Below are positions 33,483-44,600 of a stretch of DNA of 64,000 bases, piece after piece. The stretch is from Salvator merianae (Eukaryota; Chordata; Lepidosauria; Squamata; Teiidae). Under the pieces are notes generated by a model. That model was not told the DNA's origin. It searched no databases and worked only from the letters and a program-made list of their open reading frames with translations. Location of the stretch: NCBI GenBank assembly GCA_003586115.2, contig QVOM02000119.1, positions 44,084,521 to 44,148,520 on the forward strand, written 5' to 3'. Position numbers and translations under genes: made by a program. Position 1 is the first letter of the stretch, and every line of letters begins with the position of its first letter.

Positions 33483-33701
33483 GTATGTAGGTATTCTGAT
33501 GCAAAAGAGTGAATGAGAAAAACTTCAGAAGTAATGATATTTTATTCCAATTAAAATTCAGAGATTGAAGATTAGTTGATTAGTTCAAAAGAAAGTTAAA
33601 ATGAGATAGGTGCCGTTGAAAACCTATGCCTACTTATTTGACTGTAAATCCCATGGGACACTAATGTATTTAATTATAATTGTAAATGGATTACATGCAA
33701 T

Positions 33702-34202
33702 TACAGTCATACCTTGGTACATGTCATTAATTGGTTCCGGGAGGCGCTATGAGTACCAAAGAAGTTTAGAACCAAACAAATTTTCCCCATAAGGAATAAT
33801 GTAAATAAATTTAATGTGTTCCCAAACCAAAGACAATGCACATTTTTAAGGCAATATGTAAAAAGACAGGGCTGCATATCATTACTTTACATGAGAAATA
33901 AACCTAAAAATTAATAAACACCTGTACAATACTTAGATCAAGTACACAAAATGGCCACAGAAGCCATGATAACACCACAAGGGGATGCACACAGGACAAG
34001 AACTACCGCGTGACTAACACGTGACCCTTTGTTGTATCTGGAAAGAGTAGTGAGTTGTGAGGCAATCTGCACCAACAAGTTCTAGCTTGCACGTTGAGTA
34101 CCAAACAAGCAATGAGTACCAAGACAAAATTTTCACATCAAAATGCATTGAGTACCAAAATCAACGAGTTTCAAGGCAGTCGAGTACCAAGGTACTACTG
34201 TA
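33702..34202. mobile_element. Tc1/mariner-type MITE with TA duplication
   Basis: The element at 33704-34200 (497 bp) has inverted ends CAGTCATACCTTGGTAC and, from the right, CAGTAGTACCTTGGTAC. It is flanked by TA on each side (33702-33703, 34201-34202). Inner words TTGGTTCCGGGAGG and GAGTACCAA repeated in both senses fit Tigger/mariner-like non-autonomous elements. No transposase is left. It sits in GPRC5D intron 1. Confidence 0.85.
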
Positions 34203-35009
34203 TAAAGGATTGCATTGTACGTTATGACCTCCAAAAGGGCAACCTGTGTGGTGGGATCCAGCAAACCCATTAGTGGACCAAGACAGTCAGCATGTTCCAT
34301 AGCCTTGAAATTTCCACCCAGCACAATTAAGCAATGTACAGGAAATGGCCACAGAGTTTGAACATTTGGTGTCCAGTGCATAATCTCATCCAGCAGAAAG
34401 CAACTAATATAAGTTGCGTCTGCTCCTGCTTCTCTTCAGAGGGTGGCAGTGGGAGCAGAAGAGGGCAAAAAGTGTTATCAGAGTCTTTTGCCAGGGTTTA
34501 CTAACAAGGCACCACTGTGGGTGTTTTTACCATCTCTGGGGCTGCCTGCAGCCCAAATGAGAGCAGTAATGTGTAGTTGCTCCCCTGAAACCACTACCAT
34601 GTAGACATTTTTGGCTGTCTGGATATAGCTTTAGAAATGCCCTGAGCTCCACCCAGGGCCTCCATCAAACTGACAAGAACAGCCCTCTTCACAAGGAGCT
34701 CTGTGTAAATTCCCTAGCCTTCCTTTCCCAAACAGTGAAAAGGAAGTAGCACTAAAAGTCATGTTTTGTGTCCTGCACACAGCCCCAAACTCCGGGTAGA
34801 GGGTCAGCATGGGGCAAGGTTGTGATCTACACATGCCCACCCATGCCAAATCCTCTGATGAAGGCACCCGTGGAATACTTACTCCCAACTTACTGAAAAG
34901 CCAAACCATCTGGAGGATGGGGGGGATGCATTTGCATCTGGTACAGGGACTTACAGACACTTCACCTCAGGTTAACCTTATGTCAGCCATGTAATGTGTG
35001 TGGATGGAG

Positions 35010-35130
35010 CCTAAGGATGATTCCACACTGACCAATATACTGGACCAGCAAGCATACTAGGAACCTCCCTTCTGCACACTGGTGCATTCTGAGGGACACC
35101 CTGAGGTTTCCGGCTGTGCTTAGCTTGCTA
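35010..35130. repeat. Family E fragment
   Basis: AACCTCCCTTCTGCACACTG, then GGTGCATTCTGAGGG resembles 56300-56340 and 39925-39945. Only the left third of the element is recognisable. Confidence 0.35.
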
Positions 35131-35775
35131 CCAAGTACCAATCCATGCAACACCAAATTTTGCCACATCCTTCCAAAATCTATTGGGGAAGTGTTTATAT
35201 TTGTATTCTCCTCTATCACTTCACAGTGTCATACTCCGTTTTAGAAGTGCTATGATATAATATTTTCTCACAGAATTATGTTTAGTTAGTCTATATGGAT
35301 GTATCATCTTAAATTCACATTTGTGTCCGAATCTGTATGTTCCCAAAGGTTTCATGCATATTTTGAAGGTAATAGAAATTCTCCTAAATGGTTGCCAAAT
35401 CTCTCAAAATGATGCTTGTTGAGTTTGCCCTTCCATTTTGGTAATTTGTATATGGTTGTGCATACATGATGGTTGTAATCGCACAACTTCCAGGTATTTC
35501 ATGCCCTCGCTGTTGGTGCTATATTTGGCCAGTGTCTGGAGCGAGCTTCACTCTTAACACTGTTTTAAGAAATAGTTTTCTGATGCACACTTCTCACATA
35601 ATCAAAACAACTGTGTCACCAAATGAGGTCAACATTATGCTCTCCCAATCTGAGCTATAATTTCAAAATGGCCTGCATCAGTTATTATCCCAACCTAGTC
35701 AAATTAATCTCTGGCCAAGCTTCTGGAGTCAATCTATGACACTCACTCTTGTATTATTTTGCACTTATTTGTCAG

Positions 35776-35843
35776 CTCCAGATAAAGAAGGAAATGAAGA
35801 AGATGTTTTGCTTGCTACAAGTGGAAATTGCTCTCAGCCAAAG
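35776..35843 (+). CDS. GPRC5D: GPRC5D coding exon 2
   Basis: This 68-bp exon was found by hand from its splice sites. The acceptor is TTATTTGTCAG, the donor CAAAG|GTAAAT, and phase 1 in gives phase 0 out. Joined to exon 1 it gives Ala-Pro, then DKEGNEEDVLLATSGNCSQP and K. The D..G.EEDV.L...G...QP pattern matches the cytoplasmic tail of mammalian GPRC5D as I recall it. That pattern is absent from GPRC5A and is the strongest sequence argument for GPRC5D. The tail is intracellular and polar. Confidence 0.88.
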
Positions 35844-36147
35844 GTAAATCTGTGTTCCCCTGGTACCATATTCCAATTTTAGGGTGCTAGCCTTTGGGAT
35901 TTGAAGGCATCCCACTAGTTCAGAGGTCTTGTGTACAAAGGGGCATTATTGTGGGGTTCAGGTATAACATTTGGAACCTCTTCACTAAGCAGTTATGTCA
36001 CAACTCTACCTTTTGGAGTAGAGAGAGGGATTCTTAAATGGGGTGACTGAATTTCATATACATTAAAAAACTATTGTATAAGTATGTGGCTAAATAAGTA
36101 ACCTCTCATGTAAATTCTAAGGAGAACAGATTTATGATTCTTAACAG

Positions 36148-36204
36148 GGTACATTTGAGACAAGCCCAGAAAACTCAGTAAGCAGCAGCCTAGAATCTTC
36201 TTGA
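36148..36204 (+). CDS. GPRC5D: GPRC5D coding exon 3 (C-terminus)
   Basis: The acceptor is GATTCTTAACAG (AG at 36146-36147), phase 0. It encodes GTFETSPENSVSSSLESS and then TGA at 36202-36204. The full protein is 337 residues, close to the mammalian length of about 345. The C-terminus is serine-rich (seven of the last nine residues are Ser) and differs from the mammalian tail I recall (P..ECFIP.A-type). It could be a phosphorylation-rich tail or simply a diverged end. No clear AATAAA follows within the next few hundred bases, so the 3' UTR end is undefined. Confidence 0.8.
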   Translation, partial: GTFETSPENSVSSSLESS

Positions 36205-36385
36205 CAGCCATACCCTTAAAGCTTCATTATTTTAAACAGCACCCATAAGCTTTCAGCTTCAGGAAAGAGGAAGAAGGCTCCGAGAAATTATGTTTGGTTT
36301 TTACTTTCTTTTAAGTTTTTTGTCTTCCAGCACAAAAAGCAACATTTACTTCCTATTGGGGTATCCAGCTTCACTGAGGACAATA

Positions 36386-36542
36386 CTCCATATGCAGCAT
36401 TTCTGCATTTGAGATCCATATGCTCCATATGCAGCATTTCTGCATTTGAGATCCATATGTTCCATATGCAGCATTTCTGCATTTGAGATCCATATGTTCC
36501 ATATGCAGCATTTCTGCATTTGAGATCCATATGCTCCATATG
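36386..36542 (+). repeat. 37-bp minisatellite, four copies plus a partial
   Basis: The unit is CTCCATATGCAGCATTTCTG, then CATTTGAGATCCATATG. Copies start at 36386, 36423, 36460 and 36497 and differ only at the first base (C or T). A 9-bp partial copy starts at 36534. ATCCATATG/CTCCATATG at each junction makes CATATG motifs at fixed spacing. The near identity implies a recent expansion, about 180 bp after the GPRC5D stop codon and possibly inside its 3' UTR. Confidence 0.97.
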
Positions 36543-36596
36543 CTCTGAAAGAGCCCCCAGAAAAAGCTTGGTATCTTTTATGGTTGTTATGCTCTC

Positions 36597-37100
36597 ACAC
36601 AAAACATAAGAAGATAAGAAGTGTCCCAACGGATTGGACTCATGTTCCAGCTAGTCCAGCAGTTTGCTCCCACACTGGTCAACCAGCTACACAGGGAAAC
36701 CCCCCAGCACTGTTTGCTTTGCTTGCAGTCTTCCAGCAGCTGGTCTTCAGAGGCAAACCACCTCCAGCTGCCACCATGGCTAATAGTCATTGGTGACCCT
36801 GGCTTCTATGAATTGATCCAAACTGCACAGGCTCGCAGCCAACACTACGTCTTGTGGTAGCAAATGTATTGTGTTAAAAAAAAATCCTTCTGTCTGCCCA
36901 GATTCCTTCAGGATTCAGCTCCACTAGTGACTCCTGGATCTAGTACTCAAGGAAAGGGAGAAAACTTCTCCCTACCCACTTTGCCCACACTAGGCATAAT
37001 TTTATGTCTCCTCTCACCCTCCTCCTTTCTCAACTAAAAAGGCCCAAATGTTGCAACCTTTCCTCAAAATCAAGGTCCTCCAGCCCCCTGATCATCTTAT
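36597..37100 (-). mobile_element. L3-like CR1 LINE 3' fragment
   Basis: The start ACATAAGAAGATAAGAAG is the reverse complement of the ...TTCTTATGTT tail. Then GGACTCATGTTCCAGCTAGT, TTTGCTCCCACACTGGTCAA, TTCCAGCAGCTGGTCTTCAG, GGCTAATAGTCATTGGTGAC and, further on, GAGAAAACTTCTCCCTACCC and CCCCTGATCATCTT follow the known order of this LINE's 3' UTR. No coding part is intact. Confidence 0.8.
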
Positions 37101-39000
37101 GCCGTGTCTCCACGTACCTGGAAAGATGCCTCCACCAACCATCTGTGTTGGAGAGTCTTGACACTCAGTGATATCAGCTGTCTTTCAGGGTCACCACCAC
37201 TCCTCCCAAGCAGGTGAGATGAGGGTGCAAGAAATTGTGTGGAGGGCAGGTGCTCTAGCTGCAACACCTTCCTGTGATTTGCATTACACACAATGGAGAC
37301 GAGCCAGCAGGGTGCTATGGGAAATACCTTCTGATGGAGGCATCTGGCTCAGGTGCCTCCCACCATGAGAATGGAGAAACACCCCCTGTCACCCTCCTCT
37401 AAACCTTCTCCAACACTAGTATAACTTCTAATTTGAGATCTTAAAAATTGCCACATGAGACAGGACTGCTATGAAGGAAACTGTTCAGAAGAATACGCAG
37501 GTACAAATAGGTGCTTCTTGTTTCTCTATTGGTTTGAACTTGGCTCTTCTGGTAGGTTGTTTAATCCTAACCTTTTGTCCTGGATATCTTTTCCAAGATT
37601 TTACTTAGGTGTTACAGAACCCCCTGTCAAATAGCTCATATATTTAGAAGAACTAGTTCGAATTGCTGGCATGGATGTCTAATGAAGGGAACATATATAC
37701 ATCAATATACATTATGGGGAGGTGCATAAATTTTGGAAAAGGATTCAAGAGGAAGTACAGAAAATTATTCAAATAGAATCAACACCAATAGTTTTGACTA
37801 AGGAGATCTGCTTAATGCATTGCTATAGTGATTAAGGTTGAATAAGGTGAAGGAGTTTTGTCTTGAACAATTAATATTGGCAACTTTGTCAGTAACAGTG
37901 TATGGGTTGAAGGAAAGTACCAAATGGACATTGGAGAAATGGAGGTATTATTTATTAGATACAATGAGGTTTCAAATATTAAGTAACAATTGATTAAGGT
38001 TAGAAAGCTCAAACAGCAGATGCAGATTTGAGAAGAAAATGGAAGGCGATAGTGGAATATTTAGTAAAGGAAGCGGGGAGCAAACAGGGAAACAAACCTT
38101 AGTAACCTGCCATATATATTAGATTAGGTCGGGGGGTAGGTTCACTGGGGAGGTTTCATGTAAAAATAATTTAAAAAGGTCTTTCAGCAGGTATTTTCTG
38201 ATTTCCACTTCCTGAACGATCACTCTGCTTTCTTTCCAGAACCTTAGATCCAAGCTACATTTCTTAATCCCTCGGACAACACTACATCCAGCATATAAAC
38301 AAAATATGATTATATGTTCTGAAGCAAAAAGAACAACTCCAGATGTACGTCAAGCAATACTTCAATATGAGTGATATCCAGAAGGAACTGGCAAGTGGCT
38401 CCTGCTTCTGAAGTTGATACATACGACACTGTTAGGGCGCGGCCCAACATTGTAAATTTAATCCGTATCAGAAGAGTATGAGGACTGAGTTCGTCCTCTG
38501 ATCGTTCCCACATTTGCATTTTAACATGGACTCAATTCAGACTTGCTTGTTCTCACACTGATGTTTCCCGTGCTTGGCATGGGGAAACTGTATCTCTTCT
38601 GTCTCCACTCCTCACCAAATTCCCCTCCCTGGGCAGTCAGTGATTGACTGCAGTCCCAACTTTCAAATCTTGACTTCACAGGGGTGGGTAAGTCAAGCTC
38701 TGTCTTTTTGGGGGAGATTCCTGCCCTTTACAAACACCTTCTTTAAATTAAAAAAAAAAAGCCTCCCAATGTCCTTGTTAGATCCTAACAAGGGATCAAA
38801 TGAAGGTGTGGGGAGAAACTGCTTTGGCAGGGTGGCTGGTTGTTCGAGTGTTGTTTTTTTGCTTTTCCGCGCTTTAAAAATAATAAGAATAAAATTTCTC
38901 TCATCCCCACAAAAAAGTTCTCCCTCAGCTCTCTCTCTATGTTAACGATCCTCTCAATTCAACTCGCCCCTCCAGTTCTTCCTTGACTTACATGCAGCAT
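37101..39000. other. Intergenic, nothing recognised
   Basis: No exon-like blocks with family motifs. 38530-38960 is T-rich with an A-run near 38748. A CAATTCAGACTTG-type motif near 38529 may be a decayed MITE end. Confidence 0.45.
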
Positions 39001-39002
39001 TC

Positions 39003-39011
39003 TGTGTGTGC

Positions 39012-39055
<44 letters not shown>

Positions 39056-39056
39056 G
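39003..39056 (+). repeat. (TG)n(AG)n compound microsatellite
   Basis: A TG run with one CG interruption (39003-39034) passes directly into an AG run (39033-39056). Confidence 0.97.
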
Positions 39057-39149
39057 GAGGAGGATGTTGCAGGGAGCTGGGGCAGAAGACGGGTCAATGT
39101 AGGCACAAGCTGGGGAGCCTTTTTGCAGACTTCCCCTTGCTCTCGCTGT

Positions 39150-39560
39150 CCTGTCAGCTCTTCAGCCTGCCTAGAGTTCTGTGGAAGTTCAGACTTGACT
39201 ACAGCAGTAGCAGCACTTTCCTGTAGAGGACTTTCACCTTCTCTGTGCTTCTCTGCATGCCTAGAAAACAGAGGGAAGGCACTGCTACTGCTCTATGGAG
39301 CTCTGAACTTGTGCAAATCTGTAGAAGGGAAAGAAAACTTGCCATTTGGCTTGTCCCTGCAACGCACACGTGTGTCTGCATGCCTAGAAAGGGAGGAAAG
39401 CATTGCTACTGCTGCAGTCAAGTCTGAACGACAGCAGAACTCTAGTCAGTCTCAGTTGGAGGGCAGGAAAGACAAAACTTGCCATCCCACTTGTCCCTGC
39501 ACATGCGTGTGTGTGTCTGCACGCCTAGAAAGGAGGAAGTACTGCAATCCCTGCCCACTC
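39150..39560 (+). repeat. Degenerate tandem repeat, ~125-140 bp units
   Basis: CTGCATGCCTAGAA recurs at 39253 and 39376, and CTGCACGCCTAGAA at 39517, each followed by G/A-rich text and a GCACTGCTACTGCT or CATTGCTACTGCTG block. CTTGCCATTTGGCTTGTCCC and CTTGCCATCCCACTTGTCCC also recur. Spacings are 123 and 141 bp, so the copies have diverged by small indels. Open frames crossing it look protein-like only because of the repetition. Confidence 0.75.
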
Positions 39561-39904
39561 ATCCCTGCCGACCACGGTGCCCACCCCCACCCCTGAGCAT
39601 AACGCCCACAACAAAGTCTGTCATTGGACGGCAGGAAATGGGGATTCCTCCCTCTGCATGCCCCCCAAAAAGTACGATCCCTCCCAAATAGTCTGCTTCT
39701 GCATTCTCACAACACAAAGTAAAGTGGGCTAGCAATCTGGAACGGCTTGAGAACTCATTAAATCGGAATGCAAAGTAGTCCAGATTTCACCAATTTAGTC
39801 CAGGAAAAGTACAGAAAGGCAAGATCATGTCAGGTCAGCAGGAAATGAAGATTGATTAAACTGATTAAATGCCATGTCGGAACGCAGCCTTATATTCTGA
39901 AATT

Positions 39905-40324
39905 CAATAGACCAGATCAGCAATTGTACTCCCTTCCACATACTGGTGGCCCCACCCCCCTGCTGTACACACAGGACAGTGCATAGATTAGACCAGGAAG
40001 CTCAAAATGGTGGGCTGGTCTACTGGAATACTAAGGTATGATATATCAGACCACAGAGGTGTGCAAATGGCACATTTCCTTGGTCTGATATATCATGTAA
40101 CCCATTTTGGTACACTGCCAAAATTGGTCCCTGCAGGCCAACAGGGTGTTTGGTGCCCCCCACACCAGCTCTGAAGCTGGTGCGAGTTTCAGAGCCAGCA
40201 AGGGGGCTGGAACAGAACAGGCTGTCCCAATGTTGACAGGCGTCTTCCATGCCAGCAACCATCCATCCTAGTGAGATCTGGCCTACTTGGTTTGGTCTAC
40301 TGAAGGCAAGTGAAGAAAGGCCCT
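39905..40324. mobile_element. Non-autonomous DNA element, family E copy
   Basis: It ends AAGTGAAGAAAGGCCC at 40324. Inner words (CCCTTCCACATACTGGTGG, GGTCTACTGGAATACTAAGG, CCAGCTCTGAAGCTGGTGCG, GTTGACAGGCGTCTTCCATG) follow the order found at 56256-56818. The left end is not clear. Confidence 0.5.
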
Positions 40325-40435
40325 AAATGGACGATTCATGCTTTACAATAATAATCTACTGTCTTTGTCACCATTTTTCTTTTTTTGAGCCTTTGCACAA
40401 AGAACTATGATGTTTAGCGACTGGAGTGACAACTT

Positions 40436-40714
40436 TAGGACCCATTCACATTCAGCCCCTTTGTTATGTTATAGGACTGCATCTGAAGGAAGAAGGGCAA
40501 TCCCACTATCTCCTCCTACTGATACCAAAACAACAGCATGAAATCTGCCACAGCTTGGGCATGGAACGGCCTTCAGACCTAAAAGTATGCTGGACCATGG
40601 TACACAAAGCATACCATGTTTACTCGAGCGGCATGTGGAGGTCCCTGATTTAGAAACAGTCTGCCATTTAAGGAAGAACCATGCTACAATAGCTGGTGAA
40701 TGTGAACTGGCCCT
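40436..40714. mobile_element. MITE with TTCACATTCA ends
   Basis: The left end AGGACCCATTCACATTCAG pairs with the right end, which read backwards is AAGGGCCAGTTCACATTCAC. Length is about 280 bp, non-coding. Confidence 0.5.
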
Positions 40715-41450
40715 TAGACTTGGCATTTCTACTGTTATTAAAAAAATGACAAAACAAATTAATTTCTCTGTGTGCCTCATTGTCAAATACTACATAGTCT
40801 TGACAAACTATCAGATACAGTCAAATGTGAAGTGTTGTTAGATGTCCATATCAAACGCTATCAAAGATGACATCAGAGGGCAGATAGTGAATTTTTTGCA
40901 GCAGTTTGTAGAATGGGAAACAATCTACATAAATATCCATAGAGGAAAATGCTGAGCAGCCAGCTTTAAAAGCAGTTCCTTACTCCTGTTCATTTCCTTT
41001 AAAAACAAAACAAAAAAACAACAACCGTCCTTTCTGATCTGCTATTTATCAAGGAATATTTCAGTCTTAGTTTGGTTTTGAACCCAGATAGTTTAAATAG
41101 TTTGAGTTGGCTGGAAGTCAGAGGCCAAAATAAAATGGGAGCCAAAGGCATAGGAATAAAGCTATTGGCTGCATCCACATGCTTGGAAGAAAAATAACAA
41201 AGCAGCTTAAAAGTGTCACACCTCAAGTGGCAGCTAGTGCTCCATCCCACTTCTAATTCACACTAAAAGTCAGAAAATGCAGTTGGAATGTAAACCCTAG
41301 TGTGGCCAGCATCTTCACAGCCTGGGAAGTGACTAGCTTTGTGATAAGATCAGCCAATCCTGATTAGGCCAGGACATGCACTGTATACACAGCCAGCTCC
41401 TCCTACCCTTGGGGTCTTCAAAGCACAAGTGTCTGACTGGTGCAACAAGC
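40715..41450. other. Intergenic, nothing recognised
   Basis: Only short A-rich runs (near 41000). No supported feature. Confidence 0.5.
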
Positions 41451-41605
41451 ACCCTTTCTGCACTGGGTCTTATTCCAGATTATATCCTGGAATAGGGACC
41501 TGCCAGCTGCATGCTGAGCGGGCCTATCATAGTCTGCACCAGCATGTGGATGGCAAGTCCCTATTCCAGGATATAATCCAGAATAAGACCCAGTACAGAA
41601 AAAGC
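41451..41605. mobile_element. Palindromic foldback MITE, family A copy 3
   Basis: The two arms (about 66 bp each of 155 bp) are nearly complete reverse complements. The left is ACCCTTTCTGCACTGGGTCT, then TATTCCAGATTATATCCTGG and AATAGGGACCTGCCAGCTGC. The right mirrors it down to CAGTACAGAAAAAGCC. It is the best-preserved hairpin of the family in this window. Confidence 0.75.
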
Positions 41606-44600
41606 CAAAGGATTACAAAGGAAATCACCCAGGTAGACAATAATTTTCTGTCCAGCACTTAAGCATGCCAGGAGGAAAATGGGCAGGGTAAATTGCCTTT
41701 GCAACCATCGTCTCTCCAGATCGTGGCAGCTGGAGCACATAAGAGCAAATTCCACCTGCAGAGTGCTTTGCCAAGGTACCATTAAGAGCAGATTTCCCAC
41801 CTCAGAGGCACTTGCCCAGCAGCCTTTTTTGGCCACCTGAACTTAGCCTCTGTGGAAGCCAACACCTCTAAGACACTTTTGAGCCACTCTATTTACTGCA
41901 TATGGATGCAGTCGTCATCCTCTCTCACTAGACAGCACTAGGTTTTCTCTTAAGCCACTGTTTTCACCCTTGAATCTGGATTATTTCTGCACCTGGATGC
42001 AGTGGATTTTGACAATGTGCTTTTTATCATCATCAACAACAACATCAATCAAAATTAGAGTTTGTAACAATCATTTTCAGAGCAGTGGAACACAGTTATA
42101 ATACAACTGTCCTTCCTTTCTTTCGCATTGAGAGAAGAAACTGTGTAACACATGCTACCCCTGTGGCTTCTTCCTGTGAATGTCACTGGAGCTGCATGGG
42201 ATTGTAAATGAGGGAACACCTCTCAGGTCCAAATGTAGGCTTCGCCTACACACAAAGATGAGGAAACACTTTACATCAGAAGCAGTACTAAATCTGCTGA
42301 ATGCCTGTCCACAAACAAAATGTTTAGTGCAGGCCAAGTGCAAGGTACAGAGATCACACTGCAGTTCTCTTGCAGGATGAGGCCAGCCAGGCTTATCTTA
42401 TCTCCACCCACTATTCTCAGCACCTCTGTTCACTAGGAGTTCATGGGTAGTTCTGCCAATCTCTGGGTACTTTTTTTAAAGGGTTCAGTTTGCACCTGCA
42501 AAGAAGAGCAGTAGTTCTCCAGTTGCTGTTCCACAGCTATTTAAAGTCAATGTCTTTTAACGTTGGGTACCCTGGAGTGAAATACCTTGGGGGCATTTTT
42601 TCTTCCTTTTGTTTTATTATGTGATGGGATGTAAAGCTGTACTGTGACCCTGCATAGCTGTGGGATCTTGAAGTTTCTGTATGATGCACTCAGGCCAACC
42701 TCCCATTTGCACACTGTGGCCTGTGACCAGTGCAGGAGAAGATCAGCAGAAGCCCTTGGTGCTGAGCCCCCCTCAGAATTTGCAACTATAGTAGAAAGAG
42801 CAGCAGTGGGATTCCTACTTGCTGTTCCAACATTTGTCAAAGCAGTGCAGGATCTAGAGGAATCCCTGGAGCACTACTGAGGAAGATCCAGCAGGACCTG
42901 TGCTTTCCCTGCCCTGCCCTGCCCTGCGCTGCGCTGCCCTTGGCCCAGCACTGCTGCCCCCCTCCCCACCATGCCTGCCTGCTGGCATCTGTGCCTGCAG
43001 CTTTGGAAATAATGTGGGGGGTGGTAAGCTGTTGGTGCCTTCTTCTTTTTCCCTCTTGACTTCCTTAGAGCCATTTCTAGCACAGCAGCATGTGAATGTT
43101 GAGCAGAAAGGCAGAGCAAGCAGATTACTCATTTGCTCAGGGCTAGCTCCTTCTATGTTTCCCTTAAACAAAATGCACCAAGGAAGAGAGGCGGAGAAGT
43201 GGGAAGAAAAGCTAAAGAAGGAAAGAAGGAACCTCCAAAGCCACTGCTGGCTCCTTAACCCCATGTGAACATTTGTGCCTGCATGTTATAACATTTTTTT
43301 CACTTCTTTGACAAGCTGTTAAGTCTGACTGCCCCCTCTTCCTCTCTTTCTACAGGTTGCTTGCTTGCTTCTTTCCTTGCTTGCCTGGCTGGCAGAGGTA
43401 ACAGAAACTATTTCAAGGAACTTCATCCACTTTGGCTCCTTCTCTTTTTCTTCATGCGCCCTTCTCCCCAGTGTTGTCCTCATTTACAGCGGTGGCGAGA
43501 AGCTGAGCCACAAGCAAAAGGAGCAGAAAAGTACCAGCAGGCATAACCCCCTAAAGCGGGATGCCCGCTCCTGAAGCTGCAACACCATGGCATTTTTCTG
43601 CTGCTCTCGGAAAGCCAACAACTTGCAGTTTCCATTCATACATTTTAGGGCACCAGGAGGTGGAGTGAAGGAGCGAGCAAGAGAGCAGGTGAGGGGAAGA
43701 GAAAAGTGCTCCTACAAGCAAGCAAGAAAAATGCAGTGTTATTGCAGTCAATAGCAGCTGCAGGCCCAGAGGACAGAACTAGAGGAGAGACAGAGAATTT
43801 GTGGCTCTTAAGGTATTGTTGGACCCCATCCTTCAACATCCATAAGACATGCTAATTCGAGCTGATGGAACTCTGAGTCCCAAAAATATTTGAAGACCAT
43901 CAGTTCCCTTCCCCTCTTATTTGAGTACATCGATCTTTCCTGTTACTTTTTTTTTATCACATTTTATTGCTTGTCAGCCTGAAATAAACATTATGTTCTT
44001 CGCGCACATGGTATTCCCACGTCTCATTTAATTAATAAACAACTATGTACATAAATGGATGCTAGGCAGCATGGTGGGAAAAGAGAAATGAGGGAAAGAA
44101 GCAGCTTTTCTGGACAGCACATAGCCACATTTTAAAGTGAAAGCTTAGCTAAGAATGGCAAAGCGCTTATTCTCCACTTAAAAGAGGCTTCAGCATTGAA
44201 ATGAGCGACCTGGGACAGCATGCAGAAAAAAAGCAGAAGATGGGGTCTGGACCAGTGGTGCAAAATGCTTGCACCTCTCCACTACAGTTGGTGGCTTTCT
44301 GTAAGAATACTGGGAACTGAAATGTGAACAGTGACAAATCACAGGAGGATGTGAAGCAAGATGTCGCCCTGAGAAAACCAGCCACAAACTGCTAATGTGA
44401 GCCCACCTGTCCTTCAGCTCTGCATTTTTCATTAGGCATATTGACTGAGTTTGCTGAAATAGCCCTTGCCACACAAAGGAGGACATGATTTCTCTTGGAA
44501 TCATTAAAGGCTGCTGATTTAATAAATAATATTTATTTCCCAAAGTAAACCACTACGCACTGAAAGACAACACTGCACCAAGGAGTATCCTTCATATATC

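Larger units (their letters stand above)
33483..35775 (+). other. GPRC5D: GPRC5D intron 1
   Basis: It runs from GTATGT at 33483 to TATTTGTCAG ending at 35775. It contains the Tc1/mariner MITE at 33704-34200 and a truncated family E piece near 35010-35130. Otherwise I see nothing recognisable. Confidence 0.85.

Noticed and set aside
36386..36542. CRISPR-like array of direct repeats
   Set aside because: The repeats are head-to-tail with no unique spacers, and the genome is eukaryotic.
39008..39226. Arg-Glu-rich open frame at a microsatellite
   Set aside because: It is a translation of the (TG)n(AG)n tract.
42854..43264. 136-codon minus-strand open frame in a GC-rich patch
   Set aside because: Low-complexity (CCCTG)n-derived translation with open frames on both strands; no splice context or motif.
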